Part shown: one piece after another, positions 29,958 to 39,488 of the stretch | Layout of the letters: the number at the start of each line of letters is the position of its first letter | Position numbering within the stretch: position 1 is the first letter of the stretch | DNA from: Actinobacillus lignieresii | GTDB lineage: Bacteria > Pseudomonadota > Gammaproteobacteria > Enterobacterales > Pasteurellaceae | Length of the DNA: 64,000 nucleotides | Direction: 5' to 3' | Assembly (NCBI RefSeq): GCF_900444945.1 | Contig: NZ_UFRM01000001.1 | Location: 1,827,501 to 1,891,500 of the forward strand | Notes under the pieces: generated by a model | What the model was told of the DNA's origin: nothing | The model's input: the letters and a program-made list of their open reading frames with translations, nothing else | Databases searched by the model: none | Translations under genes and position numbers: made by a program

Positions 29958-30457
29958 TCGGCTAATTTCATTACATAAAGCTGATATAACGGTAAGCCTT
30001 GCATAACATGTACTTTGCGCTGATAAGTGTTTACATAATGATCTACGACAGGTTTAACAAGGGTGTAGTGATGTTGTTGCGTAATAGGATCCGGTGACCA
30101 ACAGTAATCGTCAAAAGCAATGATTCCTTCATGAGAACCAGCTTTATATTTCACAATCTTACTTTGCGGAAAACGTTCTGCAGTGAGAGCAATATTATGA
30201 TTGAATCGTTCTTCTACACTCATCATATTTAACTCGGCGTGTTCCAGTCCCTCTTGCCATGTATCAAGACAGAAAATTTCAACAGAAGGTTGGTATTTAA
30301 GCGCTTCTTCGATAAAGAATGAAGTTGAACTCCCCTCAAAAGAACCGACTTCTAAAATACGAATGGGCTTTAAGTCTTGAAAAATCTTAGCAAGATTCTG
30401 AATATTATGAGAGAACCAGTCGGTTGAGTATTGATATGAGGTATTTGATGTGGACAT
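29954..30457 (-). CDS. Class I SAM-dependent methyltransferase-like protein, internally deleted
   Basis: A 167-residue protein with an N-terminal SAM-binding start (IRILEVGSFEGSSTSFF near residue 34) and FCLDTWQEGLEH, as in class I methyltransferases of the Methyltransf_24 type. It then reads KYKAGSHE directly followed by GIIAFDDYCWSPDP. From memory of the family, about 45 residues normally lie between these segments, including an FDxIYxDGSH strand and the helix before the GG...FDDY strand. The reading frame is kept, so this looks like an in-frame deletion, perhaps between two GSH-coding stretches. It is probably inactive, yet still translated. Substrate unknown. Confidence 0.6.
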   Translation of the reverse strand: MSTSNTSYQYSTDWFSHNIQNLAKIFQDLKPIRILEVGSFEGSSTSFFIEEALKYQPSVEIFCLDTWQEGLEHAELNMMSVEERFNHNIALTAERFPQSKIVKYKAGSHEGIIAFDDYCWSPDPITQQHHYTLVKPVVDHYVNTYQRKVHVMQGLPLYQLYVMKLAD

Positions 30458-30566
30458 AAGATTTCTCGTGTGTGGTAAGGCTATAGCTGTAATTTAATCG
30501 TCATTCTCATAGATATGGGAAAAATTGTAAATGTTTAAACAAACATTTGCGTGATAATGAGGATAA

Positions 30567-30624
30567 ACAAGCGGTAAAATTCCGCTGATATGTTGTAAAT
30601 TTTTAGGGAAATTTGACCGCTTGT
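30567..30624. repeat. Inverted uptake-signal pair upstream of the abi promoter
   Basis: ACAAGCGGT (30567-30575) and ACCGCTTGT (30616-30624) form an inverted pair with AAATTT inner complementarity. It may terminate leftover transcription and insulate the abi unit. The remaining bases 30458-30566 show nothing definite. Confidence 0.6.
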
Positions 30625-30653
30625 TTGCGACAAAAATATCATTTTGATATACT
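30625..30653 (+). promoter_or_regulatory. Promoter of the candidate leader RNA and abi gene
   Basis: TTGCGA (30625-30630), a 17-base spacer and TATACT (30648-30653) form a good sigma-70 promoter. The predicted transcript start is A30660 or A30661, exactly where the structured RNA begins. Confidence 0.7.
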
Positions 30654-30659
30654 TCACTC

Positions 30660-30723
30660 AACATACCTGCTATGCCTATGACTGAGTTTTCTTAGTTACG
30701 CACAAATTTGCAGGTTTTTTTTT
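30660..30723 (+). ncRNA. Candidate AbiF-type structured leader RNA
   Basis: The predicted transcript folds by eye into a closed structure. ACCTGC (30665-30670) pairs with GCAGGT (30710-30715); inside, GCCTA (30674-30678) pairs with TACGC (30697-30701) with one mismatch; ACTGAG (30681-30686) pairs with CTTAGT (30691-30696) around a TTTT loop. Nine T residues (30715-30723) follow, giving an intrinsic end. The RNA is about 60 nt, lies between a good promoter and the abi start at 30740, and therefore looks like a separate small RNA with read-through to the gene. Structured RNAs upstream of AbiF-like genes are known; identity with that family is inferred. Confidence 0.6.
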
Positions 30724-30739
30724 ACACGGAAGATAGAAA

Positions 30740-31768
30740 ATGGGGCAATTTAATAAACCTACAAAATCCAATCAAGAGCTTGTACAACAATGGAAAGCAA
30801 GAGGCTTAGTTATATCCGATGAGGCTCGCGCGGAACGTTATTTGGAACATATTAGCTATTATCGTTTTTCCGCTTATACCATTCCTTTTCAACAATTCAA
30901 CAATCCGAATCATCACTTCAAGCCCAATACAACATTTGACGATATTCTTAATTTATACATCTTCGACCGTGAATTACGTTTGCTTGTATTAGATGCGATT
31001 GAACGTATTGAAGTCTCTGTCCGTACACAAATCAGCAATGTAATGGGAACACAAGCTCAAAATCCTTTTTGGTATATGCAAGAAAGCTATTTCAAAAAGG
31101 ATTTCAATATTTATCGCTTACTCGCTCAGATTGAAAAACAACTGGCTGAAGAACAGCAACGTTTAGAACGTGATGAAAAACATATTCAGAAACGCTACAA
31201 AAATAATAATATCGATGAGAAAGAAAGAGATCGCCTGTTAAATAATGTTCGTAAAGAAAATTTCTTACGCCACTATCTCACTCAGTACAGCACACCGAAA
31301 TTGTTACCCTCGTGGATGATGATTGAAATGCTAACTTGGGGCGAACTTAGTCATTTATATGCAGGGCTATCAGAAAAACATCAAAAACCGATTGCCAAAA
31401 ATTTAGGCGTACAAGCGCCTATTTTAGAATCTTGGTTAAAAGTTTTAAATGACGTTCGCAATATCTGCGCTCATCACAGCCGCTTATGGAATAGAGAATT
31501 TGGACGAGTAATTAAAACCCCAATCAGCCAAAACAGACTATGGCTTTCATCGGAAATCAAGTTGAATAACCAACATATCAACGCAGAAAAACGCCTTTAC
31601 CCGATTTTAGTCGCAATTCAAGTGCTACTTTATACCATCAGCCCAAATTCAACATGGGCAAAACGCTTGAAGGAATTGTTAGATAGTTATCCTGACATTC
31701 AGAAAGAATATATGGGTATTCCACAAAATTGGGAATTAGATAGCTTTTGGGATAAGGCTTTGAGATAA
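30740..31768 (+). CDS. Abi_2 (AbiD/AbiF-like) family HEPN protein, probable phage abortive-infection RNase
   Basis: A 342-residue protein of the Abi_2 family, members of which cause abortive infection in lactococci. The N-terminal part has RAERYLEHISYYRFSAYTIPF; the middle has FDRELRLLVLDAIERIEVSVRT, a family hallmark. A charged, coiled-coil-like stretch lies at about 125-175. The C-terminal HEPN motif RNICAHHSRLWNR (R240, N241, H245) is the expected metal-independent RNase site and appears intact. The gene is preceded by a promoter and a candidate structured RNA, and followed by hairpins and a terminator. Whether the RNA is the antitoxin or a guide for this protein is inference. Confidence 0.85.
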   Translation: MGQFNKPTKSNQELVQQWKARGLVISDEARAERYLEHISYYRFSAYTIPFQQFNNPNHHFKPNTTFDDILNLYIFDRELRLLVLDAIERIEVSVRTQISNVMGTQAQNPFWYMQESYFKKDFNIYRLLAQIEKQLAEEQQRLERDEKHIQKRYKNNNIDEKERDRLLNNVRKENFLRHYLTQYSTPKLLPSWMMIEMLTWGELSHLYAGLSEKHQKPIAKNLGVQAPILESWLKVLNDVRNICAHHSRLWNREFGRVIKTPISQNRLWLSSEIKLNNQHINAEKRLYPILVAIQVLLYTISPNSTWAKRLKELLDSYPDIQKEYMGIPQNWELDSFWDKALR

Positions 31769-31771
31769 AAA

Positions 31772-31836
31772 TGAGCCACAGCGTGGCTCAACAGGCTCGA
31801 AGAGCCTCCTAACCACGTACGGCTCGTACGTGGTTA
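31772..31836 (+). repeat. Three consecutive perfect hairpins after abi
   Basis: Directly after the abi stop come TGAGCCAC/GTGGCTCA (31772-31790, loop AGC), AGGCTC/GAGCCT (31793-31807, loop GAA) and TAACCACGTAC/GTACGTGGTTA (31810-31836, loop GGCTC). The loop of the third hairpin, GGCTC, is complementary to GAGCC in the arms of the first two, so tertiary pairing is possible. No T-run follows. It could be a REP-like or IS200-type end, or the 3' part of the abi transcript. Confidence 0.65.
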
Positions 31837-31860
31837 TATGCTCAGTTTGGGCTGGAGTAA

Positions 31861-31916
31861 AAACAACAAGCGGTTGAGTTTGCAAGATTTTTTGCAGTTC
31901 CAACCGCTTGTTGTTT
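31861..31916. terminator. Bidirectional terminator after abi (inverted uptake-signal pair)
   Basis: AAACAACAAGCGGTTG (31861-31876) and CAACCGCTTGTTGTTT (31901-31916) are perfectly complementary over 16 bases, with an inner GCAA/TTGC match. It separates abi from the convergent gene. Confidence 0.85.
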
Positions 31917-31922
31917 ATAAAA

Positions 31923-32564
31923 CTATCTATTTCGATTTGCAAAACGCTCTATAATTTCCATATCATTCATTTCATCATTCGGATCTTCACTAAAGAAAAA
32001 ACTTAGATTAGTATCCGCTCTAAAATGAGCATATAAAATAGGACGTAATAATTCCGCCTTATTGCTATTCTCAAGACTTCTAACATTAAGTAAACCATTT
32101 TCCCTATGCCCATTTCGTCGTACATCATAACAATAAATAGCATTAGGATTATTTGGCTCAAGTCTACGAACCATTAATTGGTTTTCTAACACATTATTTC
32201 TTTGTATTATTTTTTCTTGCGGAATAACATCTGAAAATAGCTCTGCAAACTGAACAAATATATCTCTCCAATGACCTCCATTTTCTGGTTGTATATTGAA
32301 AAAGTGACAGAATTGATGCGTATTATGAAAGTGTACTTCATAAAAATCACAATATGCTTCAATACTATGATTCACATCATTCACATCAATAAACTCTAAT
32401 TTAGCTTGAGCATATATATTAGGTTTATGTTCATTATCAGCATATAACCGCAGAATTACGATAGTCTGTACATTATTATATCCAAATCTAAAGGCATCAA
32501 TAACCCAGCCTAACTGATTCATGCTATTTAATAACAATGGTAAATTTTGGAATCTAATTGGCAT
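31923..32564 (-). CDS. Hypothetical protein next to abi
   Basis: A 213-residue soluble protein without signal peptide or membrane segment. Visible features are an N-terminal FQNLPLLLNSMNQLGWVID, a central NGGHWRDIFVQFAELFSDVIP and a C-terminal LLRPILYAHFRADTNLSFFF followed by DPNDEMNDMEIIERF. I recall a loose likeness to DUF6037 proteins but cannot confirm it. The coding sequence is visibly more AT-rich than the neighbouring purL, suggesting acquisition. It converges with abi and lies between abi and purL, in the same accessory patch; a defence role is only a guess. Confidence 0.7.
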   Translation of the reverse strand: MPIRFQNLPLLLNSMNQLGWVIDAFRFGYNNVQTIVILRLYADNEHKPNIYAQAKLEFIDVNDVNHSIEAYCDFYEVHFHNTHQFCHFFNIQPENGGHWRDIFVQFAELFSDVIPQEKIIQRNNVLENQLMVRRLEPNNPNAIYCYDVRRNGHRENGLLNVRSLENSNKAELLRPILYAHFRADTNLSFFFSEDPNDEMNDMEIIERFANRNR

Positions 32565-32620
32565 ATAAAACTCCTATAAAAAAGGATAATAGTAGAAACT
32601 ATTACCCTTCTAAATAATTA

Positions 32621-35600
32621 TTACTTCAACGCAACCCTCGCATTTCTAAACAATCTCATCCACGCCCCGTCTTCTGTCCAATCTTCAGGATGCCATGAGT
32701 TGCTGACTGCGCGGTAAACACGTTCTGGGTGTGGCATCATAATTGCGACACGTCCGTCTGAGTTTGAGATTGCGGTAATGCCGTTTACCGAGCCGTTCGG
32801 GTTAGCTGGGTAAATTTCGGTCGGTTGTAAGTTGTTATCGATATATTGTGCGATGACAAGTTTCTGTTCGGTTAAGCCGGCAAGTTGTTGTGCCGATTTG
32901 AACTCCACTTGACCTTCACCGTGTGAAACGGCAATCGGCATATGTGAACCCTCCATACCTTGGAACCAATGGCTGTTGGTTTCGTTGATTTTAACTAAAC
33001 CAACACGTGCTTCGAAGCGTTCCGATTTGTTACGTACGAAACGTGGCCAGTTTTCTGTACCCGGGATAATTTCCGCAAGGTTCGAAACCATCTGGCAACC
33101 GTTACATACACCTAATGCAAGCGTATTCGGATTCGCAAAGAATTGGCTGAACTGTTCACGCAACATTGGGTTGAATAAAATTGATTTCGCCCAACCGCCG
33201 CCGGCACCGAGTACGTCACCATAAGAGAAGCCACCACACGCAACTAACGCATTGAAATCTTTAAGATTTCTTCTACCCGCCATTAAGTCTGATATATGTA
33301 CGTCAATCGCATTAAAGCCGGCACGGTCGAATGCCGCCGCCATTTCGTAATGGCTGTTTACGCCTTGTTCACGCAAGATAGCGATAGTCGGCTTCACGCC
33401 TTTGTTGATAAACGGAGCGGTAATATCTTCGTTTACATCATAGGTTAAGAAAGTTGATAAACCTTTGTTGTTCGGGTCTTTTTTGATTTCAAATTCTTGA
33501 TCCGCACATTCCGGATTATCACGTAAACGTTGCATTTGGTGAGTTAATTCCGCCCAAATTCCACGTAATTCTGAACGTTTTTCGTTAAGAAGTTTGAAGC
33601 TGCCACGGCTAATCACAAAGCGATCGTCTTCGTGTACCGTACCTAAATCTTTGGTTAAGCCCAGTAAGTTATGTGCATTTAATACTTCACGCACACGCGC
33701 TAAATCCGCATCTTTTACTTGAATAACGGCACCAAGTTCTTCGTTGAATAATACTGCTAAATCGTCATCGCCTAACGCTGAAATATCAATTTCTACGCCG
33801 CAGTTGCCGGCAAACGCCATTTCCGCAAGGGTAGTAATTAAACCACCGTCCGAACGGTCGTGGTAAGCAAGTAATTTGTCTTCCGCCACCAAGGTTTGCA
33901 TTGCATTAAAGAAATTTTTGAGGCTTTCTACATTCACAACGTCCGCCGGCTTATCGCCGAGTTGTTTGTAAACTTGCGCTAATGCGGTTGCACCTAAACG
34001 GTTTTTACCTTCACCTAAGTCAATTAATAATAAGCTTGATAAGCCTTTATCGGTACGTAATTGCGGGGTAACGGTTTTACGCACATCTTCCACACGAGCG
34101 AATGCCGAAATCACTAATGAAAGTGGTGCAGTTACCGATTTTTGCTCACCGTCCTCGATCCACGTAGTGCGCATTGACATTGAGTCTTTACCTACCGGAA
34201 TCGTAATACCTAACGCCGGGCAAAGCTCTTCACCGACCGCTTTTACTGCTTCATAAAGACCGGCATCTTCACCTTCGTGACCCGCCGCCGACATCCAGTT
34301 TGCCGAAAGTTTAATACGTTTTAGTTCACCGATATTGGTCGCTGCGATATTGGTGATCGATTCCGCCACCGCTAAACGTGCAGACGCACCGAAATCTAAT
34401 AAAGCAACCGGCGCACGTTCGCCCATTGACATTGCTTCACCGTGGTAGCTGTCTAAACTTGCCGTAGTTACCGCACAGTCCGCTACCGGAATTTGCCACG
34501 GGCCAACCATCTGATCACGTGCCACCATACCGGTTACCGAACGGTCACCAATGGTGATCAAGAAGGTTTTTTCTGCGACAACCGGTAAACGTAACACACG
34601 ATGTAGCGCTTCTTTTAATTGGATTTGTTGGCTATCAAGCGGTTGATTTTCAACGGTTTTTGACGAAACGTCACGGTGCATTTTCGGCGTTTTGCCGAGT
34701 AACACGTTCATCGGTAAATCAATCGGGTTATTGTCGAAATGATCGTCTTTAAGAGTTAAATGTTTCTCTTCGGTCGCTTCACCGATCACGGCAAACGGCG
34801 CACGTTCACGCTCACATAATTCGGTAAATAACGCTAATTTTTCCGGTGCAACCGCTAATACATAACGTTCTTGCGATTCGTTACACCAAATCTCAAGCGG
34901 TGACATACCTTTTTCGTCACATAAAATTTTACGTAAATCGAATTTACCGCCACGCTCGCCATCATGAACTAATTCCGGCATTGCGTTAGATAAACCGCCC
35001 GCACCTACGTCGTGGATAAATAGAATCGGGTTATCTTCGCCTAACTGCCAGCAACGGTCGATCACTTCTTGGCAACGGCGTTCCATTTCCGGGTTTTCAC
35101 GTTGAACAGAGGCAAAATCTAGATCTTCTTTCGATTTACCGGAAGCCATAGACGAAGCCGCACCGCCGCCTAAACCGATGTTCATTGCCGGGCCACCAAG
35201 TACGATTAATTTCGCCCCAACCGGAATTTCACCTTTTTGCACGTGTTCAGCACGGATATTACCGATACCGCCTGCGAGCATAATCGGTTTATGGTAACCA
35301 CGTACTTCTTCACCGGCAAAGCTGTTTACTTTTTCTTCATAAGTACGGAAATAACCTAATAACGCCGGACGACCGAATTCGTTATTAAATGCCGCACCGC
35401 CTAATGGACCTTCGATCATAATATCGAGTGCCGAAGCGATACGATTCGGTTTTGAAAGCGGGTTTTCCCACGGCTGTTCAAAGTTTGGAATCACAAGGTT
35501 AGAAACCGAGAAGCCGGTTAAACCTGCTTTTGGTTTTGCACCGCGACCGGTTGCACCTTCGTCGCGAATTTCACCGCCTGAACCGGTCGCTGCCCCTGGG

Positions 35601-36517
35601 AACGGCGAGATCGCAGTCGGGTGGTTATGGGTTTCCACTTTCATTAAGATATGTGCATCTTCTTGATGCGCACGATATTGACCGTCTTGATCCGGGAACC
35701 AACGACCGACCTTCGAACCTTCCATTACCGCCGCATTATCTTTATAAGCTGAAAGCACGTAATCAGGCGTTTTCTCGAAGGTGTTTTTAATCATTTTGAA
35801 TAATGATTTTTCTTGTTTTTGACCGTCAATCGTCCAATCCGCATTAAAGATTTTGTGGCGACAGTGTTCCGAGTTCGCCTGTGCGAACATATAAAGTTCG
35901 ATGTCGTTCGGGTTACGATTTAAAACGGTGAAATTTTCGACTAAATAATCAATTTCATCATCCGCTAACGCTAAACCTAAGTTCACATTCGCTTCTTCTA
36001 ACGCTTTACGACCGCCGTTTAAAATATCTACGGTGGTAAATGGCTTCGGCTCCTGTTGAGCAAATAAATTTGCCGCTTGTGCTTCGTTATCTAACACCGT
36101 TTCTAACATACGGTCGTGTAATAAACCTTTTAAGGTTTCGATTTGTGCCGCCGTCGGCTCCGCGCTGAATTCAAAATAGTAAGCTAAACCACGTTCAATA
36201 CGATTTACTGCTTGTAAGCCGCAGTTGTGCGCAATATCGGTCGCTTTTGAAGACCATGAAGAGATGGTACCGATACGAGGGGTCACAATTAAGCAAAAAC
36301 CGGTCGGCTCGTGTTCGGTGAGTGTTGGACCGTAATGTAAAAGCTCTTTAATTTCAGCAGTTTGTGCTGCGCTAAGTTCAGCATTTAAATCGACAAAATG
36401 CACATATTCCGCATAGACCGATTTTACCGGTAGCGCATTTTGTTGGAATTTGGTTTGGAATTGGTTAAGACGAAATTCAGAGAGGGCTGGAGAGCCGCGA
36501 AAGGTTTGTACAGTCAT
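32621..36517 (-). CDS. purL: Phosphoribosylformylglycinamidine synthase (FGAM synthetase)
   Basis: Catalyses the glutamine- and ATP-dependent conversion of FGAR to FGAM in de novo purine synthesis. The single-chain protein has 1298 residues (E. coli 1295). The N-terminal PurS-like part is followed by the synthetase domain ([19 protein letters not shown] near residue 295 and [15 protein letters not shown]), and the glutaminase domain at the C-terminus has the catalytic cysteine in [10 protein letters not shown] and the His/Glu pair in [11 protein letters not shown] PurR operator and a TATAAT element lie directly upstream. Confidence 0.97.
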   Translation of the reverse strand: MTVQTFRGSPALSEFRLNQFQTKFQQNALPVKSVYAEYVHFVDLNAELSAAQTAEIKELLHYGPTLTEHEPTGFCLIVTPRIGTISSWSSKATDIAHNCGLQAVNRIERGLAYYFEFSAEPTAAQIETLKGLLHDRMLETVLDNEAQAANLFAQQEPKPFTTVDILNGGRKALEEANVNLGLALADDEIDYLVENFTVLNRNPNDIELYMFAQANSEHCRHKIFNADWTIDGQKQEKSLFKMIKNTFEKTPDYVLSAYKDNAAVMEGSKVGRWFPDQDGQYRAHQEDAHILMKVETHNHPTAISPFPGAATGSGGEIRDEGATGRGAKPKAGLTGFSVSNLVIPNFEQPWENPLSKPNRIASALDIMIEGPLGGAAFNNEFGRPALLGYFRTYEEKVNSFAGEEVRGYHKPIMLAGGIGNIRAEHVQKGEIPVGAKLIVLGGPAMNIGLGGGAASSMASGKSKEDLDFASVQRENPEMERRCQEVIDRCWQLGEDNPILFIHDVGAGGLSNAMPELVHDGERGGKFDLRKILCDEKGMSPLEIWCNESQERYVLAVAPEKLALFTELCERERAPFAVIGEATEEKHLTLKDDHFDNNPIDLPMNVLLGKTPKMHRDVSSKTVENQPLDSQQIQLKEALHRVLRLPVVAEKTFLITIGDRSVTGMVARDQMVGPWQIPVADCAVTTASLDSYHGEAMSMGERAPVALLDFGASARLAVAESITNIAATNIGELKRIKLSANWMSAAGHEGEDAGLYEAVKAVGEELCPALGITIPVGKDSMSMRTTWIEDGEQKSVTAPLSLVISAFARVEDVRKTVTPQLRTDKGLSSLLLIDLGEGKNRLGATALAQVYKQLGDKPADVVNVESLKNFFNAMQTLVAEDKLLAYHDRSDGGLITTLAEMAFAGNCGVEIDISALGDDDLAVLFNEELGAVIQVKDADLARVREVLNAHNLLGLTKDLGTVHEDDRFVISRGSFKLLNEKRSELRGIWAELTHQMQRLRDNPECADQEFEIKKDPNNKGLSTFLTYDVNEDITAPFINKGVKPTIAILREQGVNSHYEMAAAFDRAGFNAIDVHISDLMAGRRNLKDFNALVACGGFSYGDVLGAGGGWAKSILFNPMLREQFSQFFANPNTLALGVCNGCQMVSNLAEIIPGTENWPRFVRNKSERFEARVGLVKINETNSHWFQGMEGSHMPIAVSHGEGQVEFKSAQQLAGLTEQKLVIAQYIDNNLQPTEIYPANPNGSVNGITAISNSDGRVAIMMPHPERVYRAVSNSWHPEDWTEDGAWMRLFRNARVALK

Positions 36518-36556
36518 TGTTGATTCCGTATTTGAGAAATAAAAAAATTCTCTGCC

Positions 36557-36585
36557 ATTATAGCGGATAACGCAAACGTTTGCAT
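36557..36585 (-). promoter_or_regulatory. purL promoter with PurR operator
   Basis: ACGCAAACGTTTGCAT (36570-36585) fits the PurR consensus ANGCAANCGNTTNCNT at all fixed positions and is almost a perfect palindrome. On the minus strand TATAAT lies at 36557-36562, so the operator fills the spacer/-35 region and a bound repressor would block RNA polymerase. Expected: repression by purines. Confidence 0.85.
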
Positions 36586-36743
36586 TGCAAAATTTTAGGG
36601 AAATTCGACCGCTTGTTCCGACTTTTTCTCAGGGATTTAAAAATAATGTGATCGGACTCTAATATTTGGATTTCGTCGCTCGACAGCCAGTCGGCAAGCG
36701 GTTAGATTTAGTCGCATTTTTGTAAACTGTTAGTTAAAAAATT

Positions 36744-37490
36744 ATGGAAAGTCGTCATTCGTTAATTATTCGCTATTTGGAAGAATTTCATCAGGCAAGC
36801 GTTTTAGAACTTGCCGAACAGTTTAATGTTTCGGTCGAAACGGTGCGTCGAGATTTAAATAAATTGGCGGCGGAAGGGCTGCTACATCGTACTCACGGCG
36901 GAGCGGTAAGCAATAAACAACGGGATGTCGGCCGTTCGTTTCATGTTCGCCAGCGTATGAACAGTAATGCGAAAAAAATGATTGCGGATAATGTGATTCA
37001 TCATTTGTTTCCGGAAGCGACGATTGCGTTAGATGCCAGTTCGACCGCTTGGAATGTGGCACAACGAATTCCGAATATTCCGTGTAAAGTGGTCAGCAGC
37101 TCGATGCGGATTATTTACAGCTTATCGCATAAACCGCATATCGAGACGATTGCGACCGGCGGCGTTTATGTCGAAAAATATAATGCGTTTTACGGTCCGT
37201 TGTCCGAACAATTGTTATCTCGCTTAAAAATTGATATTGCGATTATTTCCTGTACCGGTGTTGCGGACGGTGCGATTTGGGAATCCAATGAGGTGAATAT
37301 CGCCTTTAAGCGAAAATTATTAGCGAATAGCAAACAAGTCTTTTTATTAGTCGATCACAGTAAACTTGAACGTAAAGATCGGTTCAAAATGGCGGACTTA
37401 TCCGAAGTGGATAAGTTATTTGTCAATCAACTTCCCCCTCAAACACTCCAAAATTATTGCGCACAAAATAGTATAGAAATTGTTCTCTAA
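36744..37490 (+). CDS. fucR: DeoR-family L-fucose operon regulator
   Basis: A 248-residue DeoR-type regulator (E. coli FucR 243). The N-terminal helix-turn-helix reads VLELAEQFNVSVETVRRDLNKL, followed by HRTHGGAV; the C-terminal sugar-phosphate sensor domain has the DxSST loop (ALDASSTAWNVAQ) and LLVDHSKLERKDRF. It lies immediately upstream of fucI on the same strand but has its own terminator. E. coli FucR is an activator responding to fuculose-1-phosphate; the same is assumed here. Confidence 0.88.
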   Translation: MESRHSLIIRYLEEFHQASVLELAEQFNVSVETVRRDLNKLAAEGLLHRTHGGAVSNKQRDVGRSFHVRQRMNSNAKKMIADNVIHHLFPEATIALDASSTAWNVAQRIPNIPCKVVSSSMRIIYSLSHKPHIETIATGGVYVEKYNAFYGPLSEQLLSRLKIDIAIISCTGVADGAIWESNEVNIAFKRKLLANSKQVFLLVDHSKLERKDRFKMADLSEVDKLFVNQLPPQTLQNYCAQNSIEIVL

Positions 37491-37507
37491 TTGGTCTTTT
37501 TGCGAAT

Positions 37508-37557
37508 AAATGCCCGATTTTTTGCCTGTTTTTGCAAAATCGGGCATTTGTTTTTTT
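37508..37557 (+). terminator. Intrinsic terminator of fucR
   Basis: AAATGCCCGATTTT (37508-37521) pairs perfectly with AAAATCGGGCATTT (37536-37549), followed by GTTTTTTT. Confidence 0.88.
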
Positions 37558-37585
37558 GCTTTTTTTAGAAAAAACGGCTTTTTTC

Positions 37586-37601
37586 TGTGATCGTACTCAC
37601 A
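37586..37601. promoter_or_regulatory. CRP site upstream of fucI
   Basis: TGTGA-tcgtac-TCACA is a perfect match to the CRP consensus, 111-126 bases before the fucI start, supporting catabolite control of the fucose genes. Confidence 0.78.
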
Positions 37602-37605
37602 AAAC

Positions 37606-37636
37606 TTTAACGAGTTTGGAGTTTTCCTTCGTTAAA
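37606..37636. promoter_or_regulatory. Candidate FucR operator (inverted repeat) before fucI
   Basis: TTTAACGA (37606-37613) and TCGTTAAA (37629-37636) form an inverted repeat separated by 15 bases, directly beside the CRP site. A regulator site is plausible; its partner is not known. Confidence 0.45.
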
Positions 37637-37711
37637 AATCTTGCTTGTGCATAATAGCCCTTGTCGAAACACTCATTTCTCTTTTCTTTTAACCAATCGG
37701 GAGATTTTATT

Positions 37712-39478
37712 ATGACAACCTTGAAATCAACTCCAGTAAAAATTGGTATCCGCCCTACAATTGACGGTCGCCGCATGGGGGTTCGTGAGTCTTTAGAAGA
37801 ACAAACAATGAATATGGCAAAAGCGGTTGCCGAATTATTGCAATCGGAAATTCGCCACCCAAACGGCGATTTTGTCGAATGCGTGATTGCCGACACCACT
37901 ATCGGCGGCGTAGCGGAAGCGGCGGCTTGTGCCGAAAAATTTAAACTTGAAAATGTCGGTGTGGTGATTACCGTTACCCCTTGCTGGTGTTACGGTTCTG
38001 AAACCATCGATATGGATCCGCATATGCCGAAAGCGATTTGGGGCTTTAACGGTACCGAACGCCCGGGAGCGGTGTATTTAGCGGCTGCATTAGCAGGACA
38101 CAGCCAATTAGGTTTACCGGCTTTCTCAATCTATGGTACGGAAGTTCAAGAAGCGAATGATCAATCTATTCCTGCCGACGTTCGTGAAAAATTATTACGT
38201 TTCGCACGTGCCGGTTTAGCGGTTGCGAATATCCGCGGTAAATCTTATTTATCTATCGGTTCCGTTTCAATGGGGATTGCCGGTTCTATCGTAAATCAAC
38301 CGTTCTTCCAAGAATATCTCGGTATGCGTAACGAATACGTCGATATGACCGAAATTAAACGCCGCTTAGATCGCAAAATTTACGATGAAGAAGAATTTAA
38401 ACTTGCGATGGAGTGGGTAAAACAATATTGCAAAGACGGTATTGATGTCAATGCGGAACAAAACCAACGCAGTCCGGAAGAACGAGCCAAACTTTGGGAA
38501 GATGTGGTGAAAATGACCATTATCGGACGTGATTTAATGGTGGGTAATCCACGTTTAGCCGAACTCGGTTATGTAGAAGAATCAATGGGTCATAATGCGG
38601 TTGCCGCCGGTTTCCAAGGACAACGTCAATGGACCGACCATTTACCGAACGGCGACTTTATGGAAGCGATTCTAAATTCAACCTATGACTGGAACGGTGT
38701 GCGTGCGCCGCACATTTTAGCTACTGAAAACGACTCGTTAAACGGTGTCGGTATGTTGTTGGCAAATCAATTAACTGGTCAAGCGCAAATCTTTGCGGAC
38801 GTGCGTACTTATTGGAGTGAAGATTCGGTTGAACGTGTTACAGGCTGGCGTCCGGAAAGCGGTTTCTTACACCTATTGAATTCCGGTTCGGCTGCATTAG
38901 ACGGTACCGGTCAGCATACGGATAAAGACGGTAATCCGGTCGTTAAACCGGCTTGGGAAGTGACCGAAGAAGACGGTAAACGCTGCTTAGAAAATACCCG
39001 TTGGTGTCCGGCTGTACACGAATACTTCCGTGGCGGCGGCTTATCTTCTCAATTCTTAACCAAAGGCGGTATGCCGTTCACCATGCACCGTATCAACATT
39101 ATTAAAGGTCTTGGTCCTGTATTGCAAATCGCAGAAGGTTGGTCGGTCGAATTACCTCAACACGTACATGAAACCTTAAGCAAACGTACCGACCAAACAT
39201 GGCCTTGTACTTGGTTTGTACCACGTTTAACCGGTAAAGGTGCGTTTACCGATGTATATAGCGTGATGGCGAACTGGGGTGCAAACCACTGTGTGGCGAC
39301 TTACGGTCACGTGGGTGCGGACTTAATTACTTTAGCTTCAATGTTACGTATTCTGGTATGTATGCATAACGTCGAAGATAAAGATGTGTTCCGTCCAAGT
39401 GCATGGAACGGTTTCGGTCAAGATAAAGAAGGCCAAGATTACCGTGCATGTGCAAACTTCGGTCCGTTATATAAATAA
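37712..39478 (+). CDS. fucI: L-fucose isomerase
   Basis: Manganese-dependent isomerase converting L-fucose to L-fuculose. The ATG at 37712, preceded by GGGAG, gives 588 residues (E. coli 591); 17 upstream open codons are ignored because they lack a ribosome site and family similarity. Clear family segments include [35 protein letters not shown] and [14 protein letters not shown], with the metal-ligand acidic residues, and [18 protein letters not shown] near the end with the ligand histidine. First structural gene of fucI-K-U-A-P-O. Confidence 0.96.
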   Translation: MTTLKSTPVKIGIRPTIDGRRMGVRESLEEQTMNMAKAVAELLQSEIRHPNGDFVECVIADTTIGGVAEAAACAEKFKLENVGVVITVTPCWCYGSETIDMDPHMPKAIWGFNGTERPGAVYLAAALAGHSQLGLPAFSIYGTEVQEANDQSIPADVREKLLRFARAGLAVANIRGKSYLSIGSVSMGIAGSIVNQPFFQEYLGMRNEYVDMTEIKRRLDRKIYDEEEFKLAMEWVKQYCKDGIDVNAEQNQRSPEERAKLWEDVVKMTIIGRDLMVGNPRLAELGYVEESMGHNAVAAGFQGQRQWTDHLPNGDFMEAILNSTYDWNGVRAPHILATENDSLNGVGMLLANQLTGQAQIFADVRTYWSEDSVERVTGWRPESGFLHLLNSGSAALDGTGQHTDKDGNPVVKPAWEVTEEDGKRCLENTRWCPAVHEYFRGGGLSSQFLTKGGMPFTMHRINIIKGLGPVLQIAEGWSVELPQHVHETLSKRTDQTWPCTWFVPRLTGKGAFTDVYSVMANWGANHCVATYGHVGADLITLASMLRILVCMHNVEDKDVFRPSAWNGFGQDKEGQDYRACANFGPLYK

Positions 39479-39488
39479 AACATATCCT

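Noticed and set aside
30567-30624. Uptake-signal pair as part of the abi leader RNA
   Set aside because: It lies upstream of the predicted promoter and has the same form as terminators elsewhere in the window.
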